Shown here piece after piece: positions 1 to 7,445 of a stretch of DNA of 23,122 nucleotides. The position numbers and the translations under genes are program-made. Where the stretch lies: NCBI GenBank assembly GCA_900319835.1, contig ONPY01000032.1, positions 1 through 23,122 of the forward strand, in the 5' to 3' direction. The number at the start of each line of letters is the position of its first letter. The first letter of the stretch is position 1. This DNA is from an uncultured Eubacteriales bacterium (lineage in GTDB: Bacteria > Bacillota_A > Clostridia > Oscillospirales > Oscillospiraceae). The notes under the pieces were generated by a model. It did not search any database. It worked only from the letters and a program-made list of their open reading frames with translations, and was not told the origin of the DNA.

Positions 1-29
1 CGCATGATTCCTGACATTTCACCGGAGAA

Positions 30-70
30 CGGATTCCCACGCCAGTGTGCTCACTGGCTCGGAATGACGC
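30..70. repeat. Palindromic intergenic element (REP-like)
   Basis: A perfect 7-bp stem, GCCAGTG (41-47) with CACTGGC (52-58), has a 4-base loop. It is enclosed by a second stem, ATTCC (33-37) with GGAAT (61-65), separated by a small internal loop. This two-tier palindrome ending in GGAATGACG resembles short interspersed palindromes scattered between genes in Oscillospiraceae. That family assignment is from memory; the copy number in this genome cannot be seen from one window. Confidence 0.5.
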
Positions 71-96
71 GTTATTTGAGGTTTGTCTACACATTG

Positions 97-128
97 AAAG
101 CTCCTCCCGTTTGGGAGGAGCTTTTTTT
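97..128 (+). terminator. Rho-independent terminator of a gene left of the window
   Basis: A perfect 12-bp arm (97-108) pairs with 113-124 around a GTTT loop, and seven T residues run from 122 to 128 on the plus strand. The minus side has only three T residues after the stem, so the orientation is plus. No gene precedes it inside the window, so it most likely ends a transcript that starts beyond base 1. Confidence 0.85.
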
Positions 129-194
129 GTGGGACGCCCAAGGGCCTCCCCTGCAGAGAGGAAGGTCGCTCTCTGCATCCGCCCGTGTTCCCGC

Positions 195-340
195 GTGTCA
201 TTCTGAGCGAGCCAACGCGACGCGCGGGGAGCGTGCGACGCGATCCTTGCTTGTCAAGCGAGCCAAAGGACCTCCGCCGATACGACCTGTATCATCCTCA
301 GGGTTTGAGATTCTTCGCCGCTGACGCGTCTCAGGATAAT
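195..340. repeat. Degenerate interspersed palindromic element
   Basis: The left part carries TGTCATTCTGAGCGAGCC (196-213). The right part carries GAGATTCTTCGCC near 307-319, followed by TCTCAGGAT (329-337). These resemble the two complementary ends (CATTCTGAGCGA / GATTCTTCG) of a dispersed element common in gut bacterial genomes, here diverged. Short stems are visible: TGAGA (306-310) with TCTCA (329-333), and ATCCT (294-298) with AGGAT (333-337). No coding potential is seen. The element boundaries are uncertain. Confidence 0.35.
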
Positions 341-384
341 AGATGAATGCTGCTTTGAAGCGTCGGAGAAAACGCGCATATGGA

Positions 385-417
385 AAGCCCCCGGACGTTT
401 GGAACGTCCGGGGGCTT
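385..417. terminator. Strong hairpin between convergent ends
   Basis: A perfect 15-bp stem (385-399 with 403-417) has a TGG loop and a C/G-rich core. On the plus strand it is followed by TTGTTTCTC, and on the minus strand by TTTCC. It lies about 90 bp past the stop of the minus-strand LysM protein gene and could act as a backup terminator for it or for plus-strand read-through. The T-tracts are short on both sides, so direction is not decided. Confidence 0.6.
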
Positions 418-441
418 GTTTCTCTCCCCGTTTCTTAAAGA

Positions 442-469
442 GAGCGACAGGGCCGAGGCCCTGCCGCTC
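442..469 (-). terminator. Probable terminator of the LysM protein gene
   Basis: On the minus strand, GAGCG and CAGGGCC type arms (442-446 with 465-469, and 448-454 with 457-463) form a 12-bp stem with one mismatch (447/464) and a 2-base gap at the tip. TCTCTTTAAG follows. It begins 35 bp after the TAA stop of the LysM protein gene. The U-tract is weak, so this may work together with the hairpin at 385-417. Confidence 0.5.
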
Positions 470-503
470 AGGGGGGAGATAAAATGGGGGATAGCGATTG
501 GAT

Positions 504-3500
504 TTAGCTCAGCGTGATGTTCAGATCCTCATCCGCCAGAGCCGTGGCACGATAGCTGTTGCCGCTGATCGTACCGGCCGCTGCGCTGAGGGAGAATCCC
601 TTATCGCCGGAGCCGGGGACAAGACCGATGGCAATCGCCTCGTTGTAAGTGACAACCAGCTTCTCGCCATCCACGACCTGGTGGATCGCTCCGCCGGGAG
701 CGGAGACATTGACCTTGCCGGAGCCGCCGGTGATCTTAAAGGTCAGCGTGTAGGTCAGGACCTTGACGTTGCTCTCAAGCGCATAGCCACCCTCGGGCAT
801 CGTGAACTCCCAGTACTTGTCGGTAGTGTCATAGGTCGCGATGTTGGTCTTGTAGCCGTACTCATAGACCTTCAACAGCTCCTCATCGCTCGCACCGGCA
901 TTGATGTAGCCCTTGTCGAGGATCAGGTCTGCCAGGTAGATTCGAACCTTGTCGCCGGGATGCGCGGTGGTGATGAGGTTGCCGGAGCCATCCTTGTACT
1001 TGCCGATCGTCAGTGCGGCAGCGGGCTGATTCAGCTTGATGGTCTTGAGAGCCGCATCCTCAACGAGCTTGAAGGTGACGATCACATCGTCCGAAGGCAT
1101 CACGAAGGAGAAGCCGTCGGTAATCGCCTTGACAGAGATCGTCTCGCCGCCGGAAGTCTCCACATACATCTCGGCGATCTTCAGAGCCTGCGCCTTGCAG
1201 TACTCGGTGCGGACGACGCTGACCGTGTTGCCGGTCTTGGCATCCGGGAAGGTGAAGCTGTCGCTGTTGATGTCGCGGTAGGTAGCACCGTCGATTGCAG
1301 CCTTGAGCAGGTTGTAGTCGACCGCCTTCGTTCCGCCGGAACCGTCGGGCATCGTGGAGCTTGCCAGGTCGAAGGTGACACTGTAAGGCACAGCCTCGAA
1401 GGCCGCATTGACCACCGTGTAGGTGTTGGGCATCATGAAGACATAGAGGATATCCAGATTGTCCGCCGCGCCGTCGCCGTTGATGTCAATGCCGTGGTCA
1501 GAGCCGTCGATCTCGGAGGGATTGATGACGGTGGCATCGCCGCCCTTAACCTCGACCTTCGGGTTGTAAGAGGTGGCAGTCGGTGCAACCAGGACGCCGA
1601 CAATATCGCCGGGATATGCAGACTTGATGTAGGCGCCGGAAGTGCTGTACTCTTCGGCCGCGCTGTACGGGCTGTTGGACTTGTAGAGGATAAACTCCAC
1701 ATTGCCCTTGCTGGCGTCAAAGTTCACGCCGATGGATTGCTTGGCCACGCCCCTGGCCTTCAGCTTGGCCTCAATCAGGATGCTGGTGCTCATGGCGCGC
1801 AGGTCGGCGATCTTGAAGTTGTAGGCGTAGTTGTTGACGCCCGCGGTGTAGTCATAGCCGTTGATGCTGAAGGAAACCATGTCATACTTGCTCTTGCCGG
1901 CATCGGTCATGGAAGCAATGACAATATCGTTCAGCTGCGCCTTGTGGTAGCTGATGAGGTTATCCGCAATCGCCTCTTCCTCGCCGACCTTGATCTGGTA
2001 CAGGCCGGTGTGGGAGACGTCGATCGGGTTGTTGGGATCGGTGACGTCTTTGCAGATCATCACGATGGTGTACGTCTCAGAGAGGAACTCCGCCTGGACG
2101 TCGATGCCGCAGTCGGGCATGGTGAAGATATAGCCGTCGATTTCACCGTCAGAGTTCTTATCCCACTCAGTCAGCGGGATCTCCGCGCCGTTGTCCTTGC
2201 GGGTGACGTGCAGGTACTTGGAGAAGGTGCCGTCAAAAGCGTCGGAGGAGTAATCAAACATGTAGTGATCACCCGGGTTGAGCTTGACGATCACCTTATC
2301 GTTGGCCTTGGCGCTGCCGATGGACTGGAGGTCCACACCGCTGACATAGCTCACAGAGCCCACGCCCTTGACCGCGGCCTTGGGCAGAGCGATCTTGCCC
2401 TTGGAGAAGTAGACCTCGATGGTAACCGCGGTATCGTCAGCCAACTCGAAGAAGTCGTGGGTCTTGAGCTGGTTCATGTACTCAGCGCTCTGTGTACCGG
2501 CATTGATCTTGATCTTCTCGAAGGCGATGTTCGCCGGGCAGCTGTAGCCGACGCTGATGTAGTCGCCGACATAGGGGCTTGCGGCGCCCTTCACATCGGT
2601 GCCGCTGACATCGGCAGTGACCTTGTAGGTGGTTGCGGCGCTGGGTCCGCTGACACTCACATCGGCGCTCAGCAGCAGATCCTTGGAGGTGACCTTCGTA
2701 TCGTCAAGGTAGAGATCCACGGTGACGGCCACGTTTTCCTTGCCGATGAAAACAGGCGTGACGGTGACGCCGCCGGCGGGCATCATGAACTTGTCAGAGC
2801 TCACAGTGACCTTGTAGCCGTCCTTGTTGCGGACGACGGTCCAGTGTTCGATTTCGTAGCCGTCGAGAGGCTTAGCCACCAGCGTGACTTCCACACCGGT
2901 ATTGGCCTCGGTGGCGGGATCGTCCGCCGTGGTCTTGGCGTATGCCGTGCCGCCCTTGGCGGGCATGATCACAATGTTGTTGCCCTTCTCGCCGAACTCG
3001 ACGATCACGTCCACGTCAAAGGCGGGCATGGTGAAGGTGTTGTTGAAGACGGAGACCATCTTGGAGGGATCATCATGCTTGGTGACCTTGATGCCGGTAA
3101 TGGCATAGCCCTCCAGCGGCTGGGCCACGATCTTGACCTCGGTGCCCTTGGCGGCCTTGTTCACCTGGCCGTTGTTGACAGAGAGGAAGAAGCTGCCCAT
3201 GCCGACGGTGGTGAGATCGGAGATATCGGAGACGCTGTAGACATAGAAGTCGAAGGTGCTGACGGGCTTGAGCGTGACCTTGACGGTGACAGCCGCCTCA
3301 GGCATTGCAAAGCCGTTGTTGGTGATGGCCAGATCTTTCTTTGCGCCCAGCATGGTGCGGTAGTAGGCGGAGACAGACTCGACCTCGTAGGTGGGGTCGG
3401 TGCTGACGATCATGACCTTGGAATCGCGGGAGGCGGCGGTAACGCCCAGGCCGCCGACAGTGGCGACAGCCTTGCCGGTGTAGTTGGTCTCCAGGGTGAT

Positions 3501-4607
3501 GGCATAGCCGGATTCAATGTCCGCCACAACGCGGATGTCGGTTTCGGGCATGATGAAGGTGTCGCCGGTCAGCAGTAGGTCGGCCTTGCCGTCGGCGTGC
3601 TTCACAGTCAGCTTTTTGACTGCCTTGCCGTCGTTGGTGGTGACAACCACGTGCACCTTGTCGCCGGCTTTGGCGGAGGTAACGGGCTTGTCGTCCACAT
3701 AGAAGGACATGGTGCCGTCGATGCTGTTCATCTCAGCGGCCAGCTTGTAGACCTTGGCAGCGCTGGAGCTGGAAGAACCGGAGCTGCTGGAAGAACCGGA
3801 GCTGCTGGAGCTGGAAGACGAAGACTCGGGCGCGACGACGAGGTCGATCGGGTAGAACAGAGTCTGTCCGACTTTGAGCTTGTTGAGGTTCTTGGTGTAG
3901 TTCAGCGCGCGCAGCATATCCGCATTGTTGCTGTAGCTGATGCCGACATCAGAGCAGACGGAGTATGCAGTCTCACCGGGCAGCATGTAGTGTACATAAA
4001 CTGCCTTGCAGGCGGTGCCCACGGCGGGCTTGTTCAAAGTCGGGAACAGATAGGTGCTGCCGGCTCTGACCGTATCCAGATCCTTCAGGCCGTTGACTTC
4101 CTTGATGATCTGGCGGTAAACGCCCAGGTAGCTGTTGGTCGTGAGCCCCATTGCGGCGCAGACGCCGAGGACGGTCTCACCGCTGCCCATGGTGTAGGGC
4201 ACCAGATAGTGAGACAGTACATCGTTGTTCTTCGTTGTGGTCGTGGTGGTCGGCGTGGTAGACGTGGTGGTCAGCGTGGTGGTAGTCGCCGTCGTGCTGG
4301 CCGCGGGTCTGCCGCTCAAGAACGCCACCGCGTCCATGTCGGACGCAGGCAGAAGGATTTCTTTGCCGACTGCCAGGAAGCGCCACTGTTTCTCAGTAAT
4401 ATTATTGAGTCTCATGATGGCGTCCTTGCACACATAGAAGTTGAGACCCAGCCTCTGGCAGATTCTCAACACATAGTCACCCTGCACCAGCGTGTAACGG
4501 ATGGTGTTGTAGGTGGCATTGTCTGCATACGCGCTGACGGACAGCCCCGAGAACAGGGACACGACCATCAGTACCGCGAGCAGCATACTTATGAGCCTTT
4601 TCTTCAT
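504..4607 (-). CDS. Secreted LysM protein with InlB-type F-x-M-P repeats
   Basis: A 1367-residue secreted cell-surface protein with no recognised enzyme domain; peptidoglycan binding is expected from its LysM domains. Residues 1-28 are a signal peptide (KKR, hydrophobic core, cut after AYA). Three LysM domains lie near residues 37-88, 137-190 and 205-254. A Thr-rich linker (about 104-125) separates LysM1 and LysM2, and a Ser/Gly linker (262-282) follows LysM3. From 285 to the end, modules end in F-x-M-P plus a beta strand, at 351, 433, 525, 607, 828, 1057, 1168 and 1268, with degenerate versions near 719, 930 and 1351. This motif is typical of divergent InlB B-repeat domains. Dockerin-like calcium loops occur at 816-824 and 1041-1052. 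There is no LPxTG, SLH or C-terminal membrane segment, so LysM is the likely anchor. AGGGGGAG upstream of ATG fixes the start. It is monocistronic, and a role in adhesion or wall architecture is inference. Confidence 0.9.
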   Translation of the reverse strand: MKKRLISMLLAVLMVVSLFSGLSVSAYADNATYNTIRYTLVQGDYVLRICQRLGLNFYVCKDAIMRLNNITEKQWRFLAVGKEILLPASDMDAVAFLSGRPAASTTATTTTLTTTSTTPTTTTTTKNNDVLSHYLVPYTMGSGETVLGVCAAMGLTTNSYLGVYRQIIKEVNGLKDLDTVRAGSTYLFPTLNKPAVGTACKAVYVHYMLPGETAYSVCSDVGISYSNNADMLRALNYTKNLNKLKVGQTLFYPIDLVVAPESSSSSSSSSGSSSSSGSSSSSAAKVYKLAAEMNSIDGTMSFYVDDKPVTSAKAGDKVHVVVTTNDGKAVKKLTVKHADGKADLLLTGDTFIMPETDIRVVADIESGYAITLETNYTGKAVATVGGLGVTAASRDSKVMIVSTDPTYEVESVSAYYRTMLGAKKDLAITNNGFAMPEAAVTVKVTLKPVSTFDFYVYSVSDISDLTTVGMGSFFLSVNNGQVNKAAKGTEVKIVAQPLEGYAITGIKVTKHDDPSKMVSVFNNTFTMPAFDVDVIVEFGEKGNNIVIMPAKGGTAYAKTTADDPATEANTGVEVTLVAKPLDGYEIEHWTVVRNKDGYKVTVSSDKFMMPAGGVTVTPVFIGKENVAVTVDLYLDDTKVTSKDLLLSADVSVSGPSAATTYKVTADVSGTDVKGAASPYVGDYISVGYSCPANIAFEKIKINAGTQSAEYMNQLKTHDFFELADDTAVTIEVYFSKGKIALPKAAVKGVGSVSYVSGVDLQSIGSAKANDKVIVKLNPGDHYMFDYSSDAFDGTFSKYLHVTRKDNGAEIPLTEWDKNSDGEIDGYIFTMPDCGIDVQAEFLSETYTIVMICKDVTDPNNPIDVSHTGLYQIKVGEEEAIADNLISYHKAQLNDIVIASMTDAGKSKYDMVSFSINGYDYTAGVNNYAYNFKIADLRAMSTSILIEAKLKARGVAKQSIGVNFDASKGNVEFILYKSNSPYSAAEEYSTSGAYIKSAYPGDIVGVLVAPTATSYNPKVEVKGGDATVINPSEIDGSDHGIDINGDGAADNLDILYVFMMPNTYTVVNAAFEAVPYSVTFDLASSTMPDGSGGTKAVDYNLLKAAIDGATYRDINSDSFTFPDAKTGNTVSVVRTEYCKAQALKIAEMYVETSGGETISVKAITDGFSFVMPSDDVIVTFKLVEDAALKTIKLNQPAAALTIGKYKDGSGNLITTAHPGDKVRIYLADLILDKGYINAGASDEELLKVYEYGYKTNIATYDTTDKYWEFTMPEGGYALESNVKVLTYTLTFKITGGSGKVNVSAPGGAIHQVVDGEKLVVTYNEAIAIGLVPGSGDKGFSLSAAAGTISGNSYRATALADEDLNITLS

Positions 4608-4625
4608 AGTTGCTCCCCCTAAAAC

Positions 4626-4639
4626 TACCCTTTCGGGTA
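4626..4639 (-). promoter_or_regulatory. GNRA-loop hairpin in 5' leader of LysM gene
   Basis: In the minus-strand leader, TACCC-GAAA-GGGTA forms a 5-bp stem closed by a GAAA tetraloop, ending about 18 bases before the ATG and just upstream of the AGGGGGAG ribosome site. It could stabilise the message or set access to the ribosome site. No known riboswitch class is recognised. Confidence 0.35.
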
Positions 4640-4716
4640 AAATGATTACTGTGCTGTGACTTGCGTGAAGGATAGCACAATGCGAAAAGTAAAAAAAGTA
4701 TTACGATTCGGCTATA

Positions 4717-4745
4717 ATATTACAACACGCTCGTCGAAATTGCAA
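4717..4745 (-). promoter_or_regulatory. Candidate sigma-A promoter of the LysM gene
   Basis: Reading the minus strand, TTGCAA (4745-4740) is separated by 17 bases from TAATAT (4722-4717). Each hexamer matches the consensus at four of six positions. The predicted transcript start near 4710 gives a leader of about 100 bases. The surrounding AT-rich sequence offers other weak -10 boxes, including a TATAAT on the opposite strand, so this assignment is moderate. Confidence 0.45.
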
Positions 4746-4808
4746 GACCCAATCGCGAAAAAAATTCAAAAAATTTCAATTCTGTTACAGGCGTGTCCGT
4801 TCTCTCCT

Positions 4809-4830
4809 CCCCCTTTCCGGACCCGGAGAG
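4809..4830. repeat. Pyrimidine/purine hairpin element
   Basis: CCCTTTCCGG (4809-4818) pairs with CCGGAGAGGG (4821-4830) around a 2-base gap, with one G-T type mismatch. It resembles the two hairpins at 12737-12763 and 12805-12830 in having a CCCTCCCGG-like left arm and a GGGAGGG-like right arm. No T-tract follows on either strand. Confidence 0.4.
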
Positions 4831-4885
4831 GGCGCTCCGCGTTACGCCCGTGCGGTTTTTCCCGCTTCGTACGCTTTATAGGACG

Positions 4886-4926
4886 GCGAACCGGTGGGAA
4901 TGTTCCCACCGGTTCGCAACTTTTTT
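4886..4926 (+). terminator. Strong plus-oriented terminator without an obvious gene
   Basis: A perfect 15-bp stem (4886-4900 with 4903-4917) is followed by AACTTTTTTATT on the plus strand. The minus-strand side has no T-tract. It lies 35-75 bp past the stop of tatD, which is on the minus strand, so its T-tract points the wrong way for tatD. It may still act on tatD transcripts as a hairpin, block plus-strand read-through, or end an unrecognised plus-strand small RNA. Confidence 0.65.
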
Positions 4927-4960
4927 ATTCTCTTTTTGAAAAGCTCTGAAGGCCCGCTCT

Positions 4961-5722
4961 CTACTCCACCGCAAACAGACGCCTGCCGTTTTCCGCGGCG
5001 GCCGACGCGATCTCCTCCGCCGTGCAGCCCTTGACCTCCGCGATCTTCTGCGCGATAAAGCAGAGATTGCGGGAGTCGTTGCGCTTGCCGCGCACGGGGA
5101 CGGGGCTGAGATAGGGGCTGTCCGTCTCCAGCAGGAGTCGGTCCAGCGGACAGATCGCCAGCACCTCCAGGGCCCTGCGCGCATTTTTATAGGTAACAGG
5201 GCCGTCAAAGCCGAGATACCAGCCCCGGCACAGCAGCTCCTCCGCCATTTCGGGGGAGCCGGAAAAGCAGTGGAACACCCCGCGAAGCTCCGCATAGTCC
5301 CGGACGATGTCCAGACTGTCGCCGTGGGCCTCCCGGTCATGGACGATCACCGGCAGCTTCCGGGCCAGCGCGATCTCGATCTGACGGCGGAAGAGCGCCT
5401 TCTGCTCCTCCTTCCGGCTGGCGTCCCAATAGTAGTCCAGCCCGATCTCACCGATGGCGACACAGCCCGGCTCTCCGGCCATCGCCTCGATCCGCTCGAG
5501 ATCGCCCTCCGCCATGTCCCCCAGATCCTCCGGGTGGATGCCCACCGCGGCCCGGATGAAGGGAAACCGCATCGCGAGCTCCAGCGCGCTCCGGCTGCTC
5601 TTTACATCGCAGCCCGGCACCAGGATCATCTCGATGCTGTTTTCCGGCATGGCGGCCAGAAGCGCTTCCCGATCATCGTTGAACGCCTCGTCATCGTAGT
5701 GGGCATGGGTGTCAAAATACAT
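4961..5722 (-). CDS. tatD: TatD family metal-dependent hydrolase (DNase)
   Basis: A 253-residue TIM-barrel metallohydrolase, the full usual length. The family members are cytoplasmic metal-dependent deoxyribonucleases. Metal-ligand and catalytic positions are all visible: H6 and H8 in DTHAHYD, E92 in GEIGLDYYWD, H128 in PVIVHDREAHG, H151 in FHCFSGS and D201 in LLLETDSPYL. The start is the ATG at 5722, preceded by GGCAGGAGGAGGGG at good distance. The open frame extends upstream to 6211, but that extension is Arg/Ser-rich, crosses the promoter and overlaps the divergent gene, so it is rejected. The gene is transcribed alone from its own promoter, divergent from the NAGPA-headed operon. The family assignment is firm; the physiological substrate is not shown. 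Confidence 0.95.
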   Translation of the reverse strand: MYFDTHAHYDDEAFNDDREALLAAMPENSIEMILVPGCDVKSSRSALELAMRFPFIRAAVGIHPEDLGDMAEGDLERIEAMAGEPGCVAIGEIGLDYYWDASRKEEQKALFRRQIEIALARKLPVIVHDREAHGDSLDIVRDYAELRGVFHCFSGSPEMAEELLCRGWYLGFDGPVTYKNARRALEVLAICPLDRLLLETDSPYLSPVPVRGKRNDSRNLCFIAQKIAEVKGCTAEEIASAAAENGRRLFAVE

Positions 5723-5744
5723 CGTCTCCCCTCCTCCTGCCGGT

Positions 5745-5773
5745 ATCTTACTCTGAAACCGCCCGTTTTGCAA
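5745..5773 (-). promoter_or_regulatory. Sigma-A promoter of tatD
   Basis: On the minus strand TTGCAA (5773-5768), a 17-base spacer and TAAGAT (5750-5745) form a good housekeeping promoter. The predicted start near 5738 leaves a leader of roughly 15 bases that contains little beyond the AGGAGG ribosome site. Confidence 0.65.
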
Positions 5774-5797
5774 GCCTTCCCCGTCCGGCATACGCGC

Positions 5798-5826
5798 TTG
5801 ACGGGCCACGGTTCTCCGTGTAAAAT
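5798..5826 (+). promoter_or_regulatory. Sigma-A promoter of the NAGPA-headed operon, palindromic spacer
   Basis: TTGACG (5798-5803), a 17-base spacer and TAAAAT (5821-5826) match the consensus at five of six positions each. The spacer contains an inverted repeat, CACGG (5807-5811) and CCGTG (5816-5820), which abuts the -10 box and is a plausible repressor site. The predicted start near 5833 gives a leader of about 75 bases. Confidence 0.7.
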
Positions 5827-5906
5827 GGCAGTACCTGTCACACATGCTGTTTTGGGGCGCGAGACTTGCGGTTTTGCCGTTTTCTCTCCCCGTTTTGGAG
5901 GTTTTC

Positions 5907-7445
5907 ATGTCACGTTCCCGCTCTTCCCGCTTCCGGGTTCTGCTGCCGGCGCTGATGCTGGCGGCGCTCCTGGCGCTCGGTCTCATCTCCGCGTGGATTC
6001 TGCTGCGCCCCTCCGGTGATCCGGCCAGCGCTCTGGAGGCCATCCTGCTGCAGAGCCGGCAGCAGCAGGCCGCCGCCCTGCGGGGAGACGATCTGCTGGG
6101 CGCAGATGCCGCAGACTGCTTTTCTCTGCGCGCCGAGGGCGAGATCGCCCAACACTTTCGCAGCGCAGAGGCCACGGTACGCGTCACCCGACTGAGCACG
6201 GAGGCGCTCACACGCGATCTCGCGCCGGAGATGCAGCCGCTGGCGGAAGCCGCGGTAGCCGCCGCCCGGCTCCGCTCCGATGTGTATGCGGAGGACGGGA
6301 GCTTTCTCCCCTCCGTTGTTCAGGAGACATATGAGACCGCGGTGCGCGCCCGGCTCACCCACCGCGCGGACTACCTGGAGAGCTTTACCGTGCCCCTCTC
6401 GCTGCGCTATTCGGACGGTGCCTGGCGGCTTTCTGATCCCGCCGCGCTGGACGGCCTGCTCCCGTCCCTGCCCGCCGCACCGGGATACAACGAGGCGGCC
6501 GCCGCGCTCACCCCCGTCCCTTTCCATTACACACTGCCCGATCGGACAAGCCCCGGGCCGGTGCCGGACCCCGCCGGCTTCGGCTATCTGGAAGACCCTG
6601 CCGCTCTCTCCGAGGTTCTGGCACGGGACGAGGCCAGACGGCTGATCGGCGGCCAAACTCTGGATTTTGATCCGGAGAAGGTGCTCCCCGGCCGCGGCGT
6701 CCATTACTATTTGGATGAGACGATCCTCGCCGTCGTGTGGCAGCAGGATGAGCACGGCGCCGTCGGCACCTTTGCCGAGGTCTTTCTGGCGGACGCCTCC
6801 CAGCTCCGGCGCAAGCTGGCCGGAGATGAATTTGGCAGCTATGACTACGCCTATCCCTCCGAGCTTGCCGCCCAGGCCAACGCCGTTGTGGCCTGCAGCG
6901 GCGACTTCTACAACAGCGGCCGCCCCACCTACGGGCTCTGCGTCTACGACGGGCAGCTGCTGCGCAGCAGTCTGACCGACGGACAGACCTGCTTTTTCAC
7001 CGACGAGGGGGATATGCTGTTTGCCTATGAAAATGCTTTTTCCTCCGAGGCGGAGGCGCAGCGCTTTATCGACGAGCACCATGTCATGTTCTCTCTCGCC
7101 TTCGGCCCGGTCATGATCGAAAACGGCCGGGACGTCACCCCCTACACCTACGCCATCGGCGAGGTGCTGGACACCTACGCCCGCTGTGCCATCGGCCAGC
7201 TCGGAAAGCTGCACTACCTGTCCATGACCATCAACTGCCAGTCCCCCGACCACTATGTCTACGTCACCCTGCGGCAGGCGGCCGACTCCATGATCGCCCA
7301 CGGCTGCGTCAACGCCTACACGCTGGACGGCGGTCAGACCGGCAGCATCCTCATCGGCGGCCAGCTCATCAATCCCGTGCAGTTCGGCTATGAGCGGCTG
7401 ATGAGCGACATCTTCTATTTTGCCACCGCCATCCCCGATCGGTGA
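5907..7445 (+). CDS. Membrane-anchored NAGPA-domain (phosphodiester glycosidase) protein
   Basis: A 512-residue protein with a basic N-terminus (RSRSSRFR), one membrane segment at about 11-33 and an outside-facing remainder. The C-terminal 190 residues carry NAGPA-family landmarks: VVACSGDFYNSG near 326-337, AFGPVMIENG near 398-407, ARCAIGQ near 424 and TLDGGQTGS at 472-480. Family members cleave sugar phosphodiester bonds, and bacterial ones are associated with exopolysaccharide or wall polymers. The first 300 residues match nothing I recognise. The motif reads ARCAIGQ and DGGQTG rather than the NPRTAIGQ and DGGSST of the second NAGPA protein in this window, so it is a distinct subtype. GGAGG (5897-5901) selects the ATG at 5907 over an upstream frame-open ATG at 5844. 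It is first in a four-gene operon. The exact substrate is unknown. Confidence 0.85.
   Translation: MSRSRSSRFRVLLPALMLAALLALGLISAWILLRPSGDPASALEAILLQSRQQQAAALRGDDLLGADAADCFSLRAEGEIAQHFRSAEATVRVTRLSTEALTRDLAPEMQPLAEAAVAAARLRSDVYAEDGSFLPSVVQETYETAVRARLTHRADYLESFTVPLSLRYSDGAWRLSDPAALDGLLPSLPAAPGYNEAAAALTPVPFHYTLPDRTSPGPVPDPAGFGYLEDPAALSEVLARDEARRLIGGQTLDFDPEKVLPGRGVHYYLDETILAVVWQQDEHGAVGTFAEVFLADASQLRRKLAGDEFGSYDYAYPSELAAQANAVVACSGDFYNSGRPTYGLCVYDGQLLRSSLTDGQTCFFTDEGDMLFAYENAFSSEAEAQRFIDEHHVMFSLAFGPVMIENGRDVTPYTYAIGEVLDTYARCAIGQLGKLHYLSMTINCQSPDHYVYVTLRQAADSMIAHGCVNAYTLDGGQTGSILIGGQLINPVQFGYERLMSDIFYFATAIPDR

Larger units (their letters stand above)
1..503. other. Gene-free, repeat-rich region at left edge
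   Basis: I see no credible gene here. An ATG-started 106-codon frame at 4-324 runs through palindromes and a terminator, has no ribosome site and reads as low-quality protein. The stretch holds two palindromic elements of interspersed-repeat type (30-70 and about 195-340), a plus-strand terminator (97-128) that probably ends a gene beyond the left edge, and two hairpins behind the LysM protein gene (385-417 and 442-469). Confidence 0.75.
4608..4960. other. 353-bp AT-rich gap between tatD and LysM gene
   Basis: No gene is supported. The left half is AT-rich and holds the candidate LysM promoter and a hairpin next to its ribosome site. The right half is GC-rich and holds a C/T-left, G/A-right hairpin (4809-4830, one wobble pair) and a strong plus-oriented terminator (4886-4926). 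A 97-codon plus-strand frame at 4656-4949 crosses the terminator, lacks a ribosome site and is rejected. Confidence 0.7.

Noticed and set aside
498..4622. Two long plus-strand open frames (1026 and 341 codons) opposite the LysM gene
   Set aside because: They mirror the opposite reading frame of a gene with clear signal peptide, LysM and repeat motifs. Their translation is Val/Asp/Gly/His-rich with no domain, and no ribosome site precedes them. They result from codon bias.
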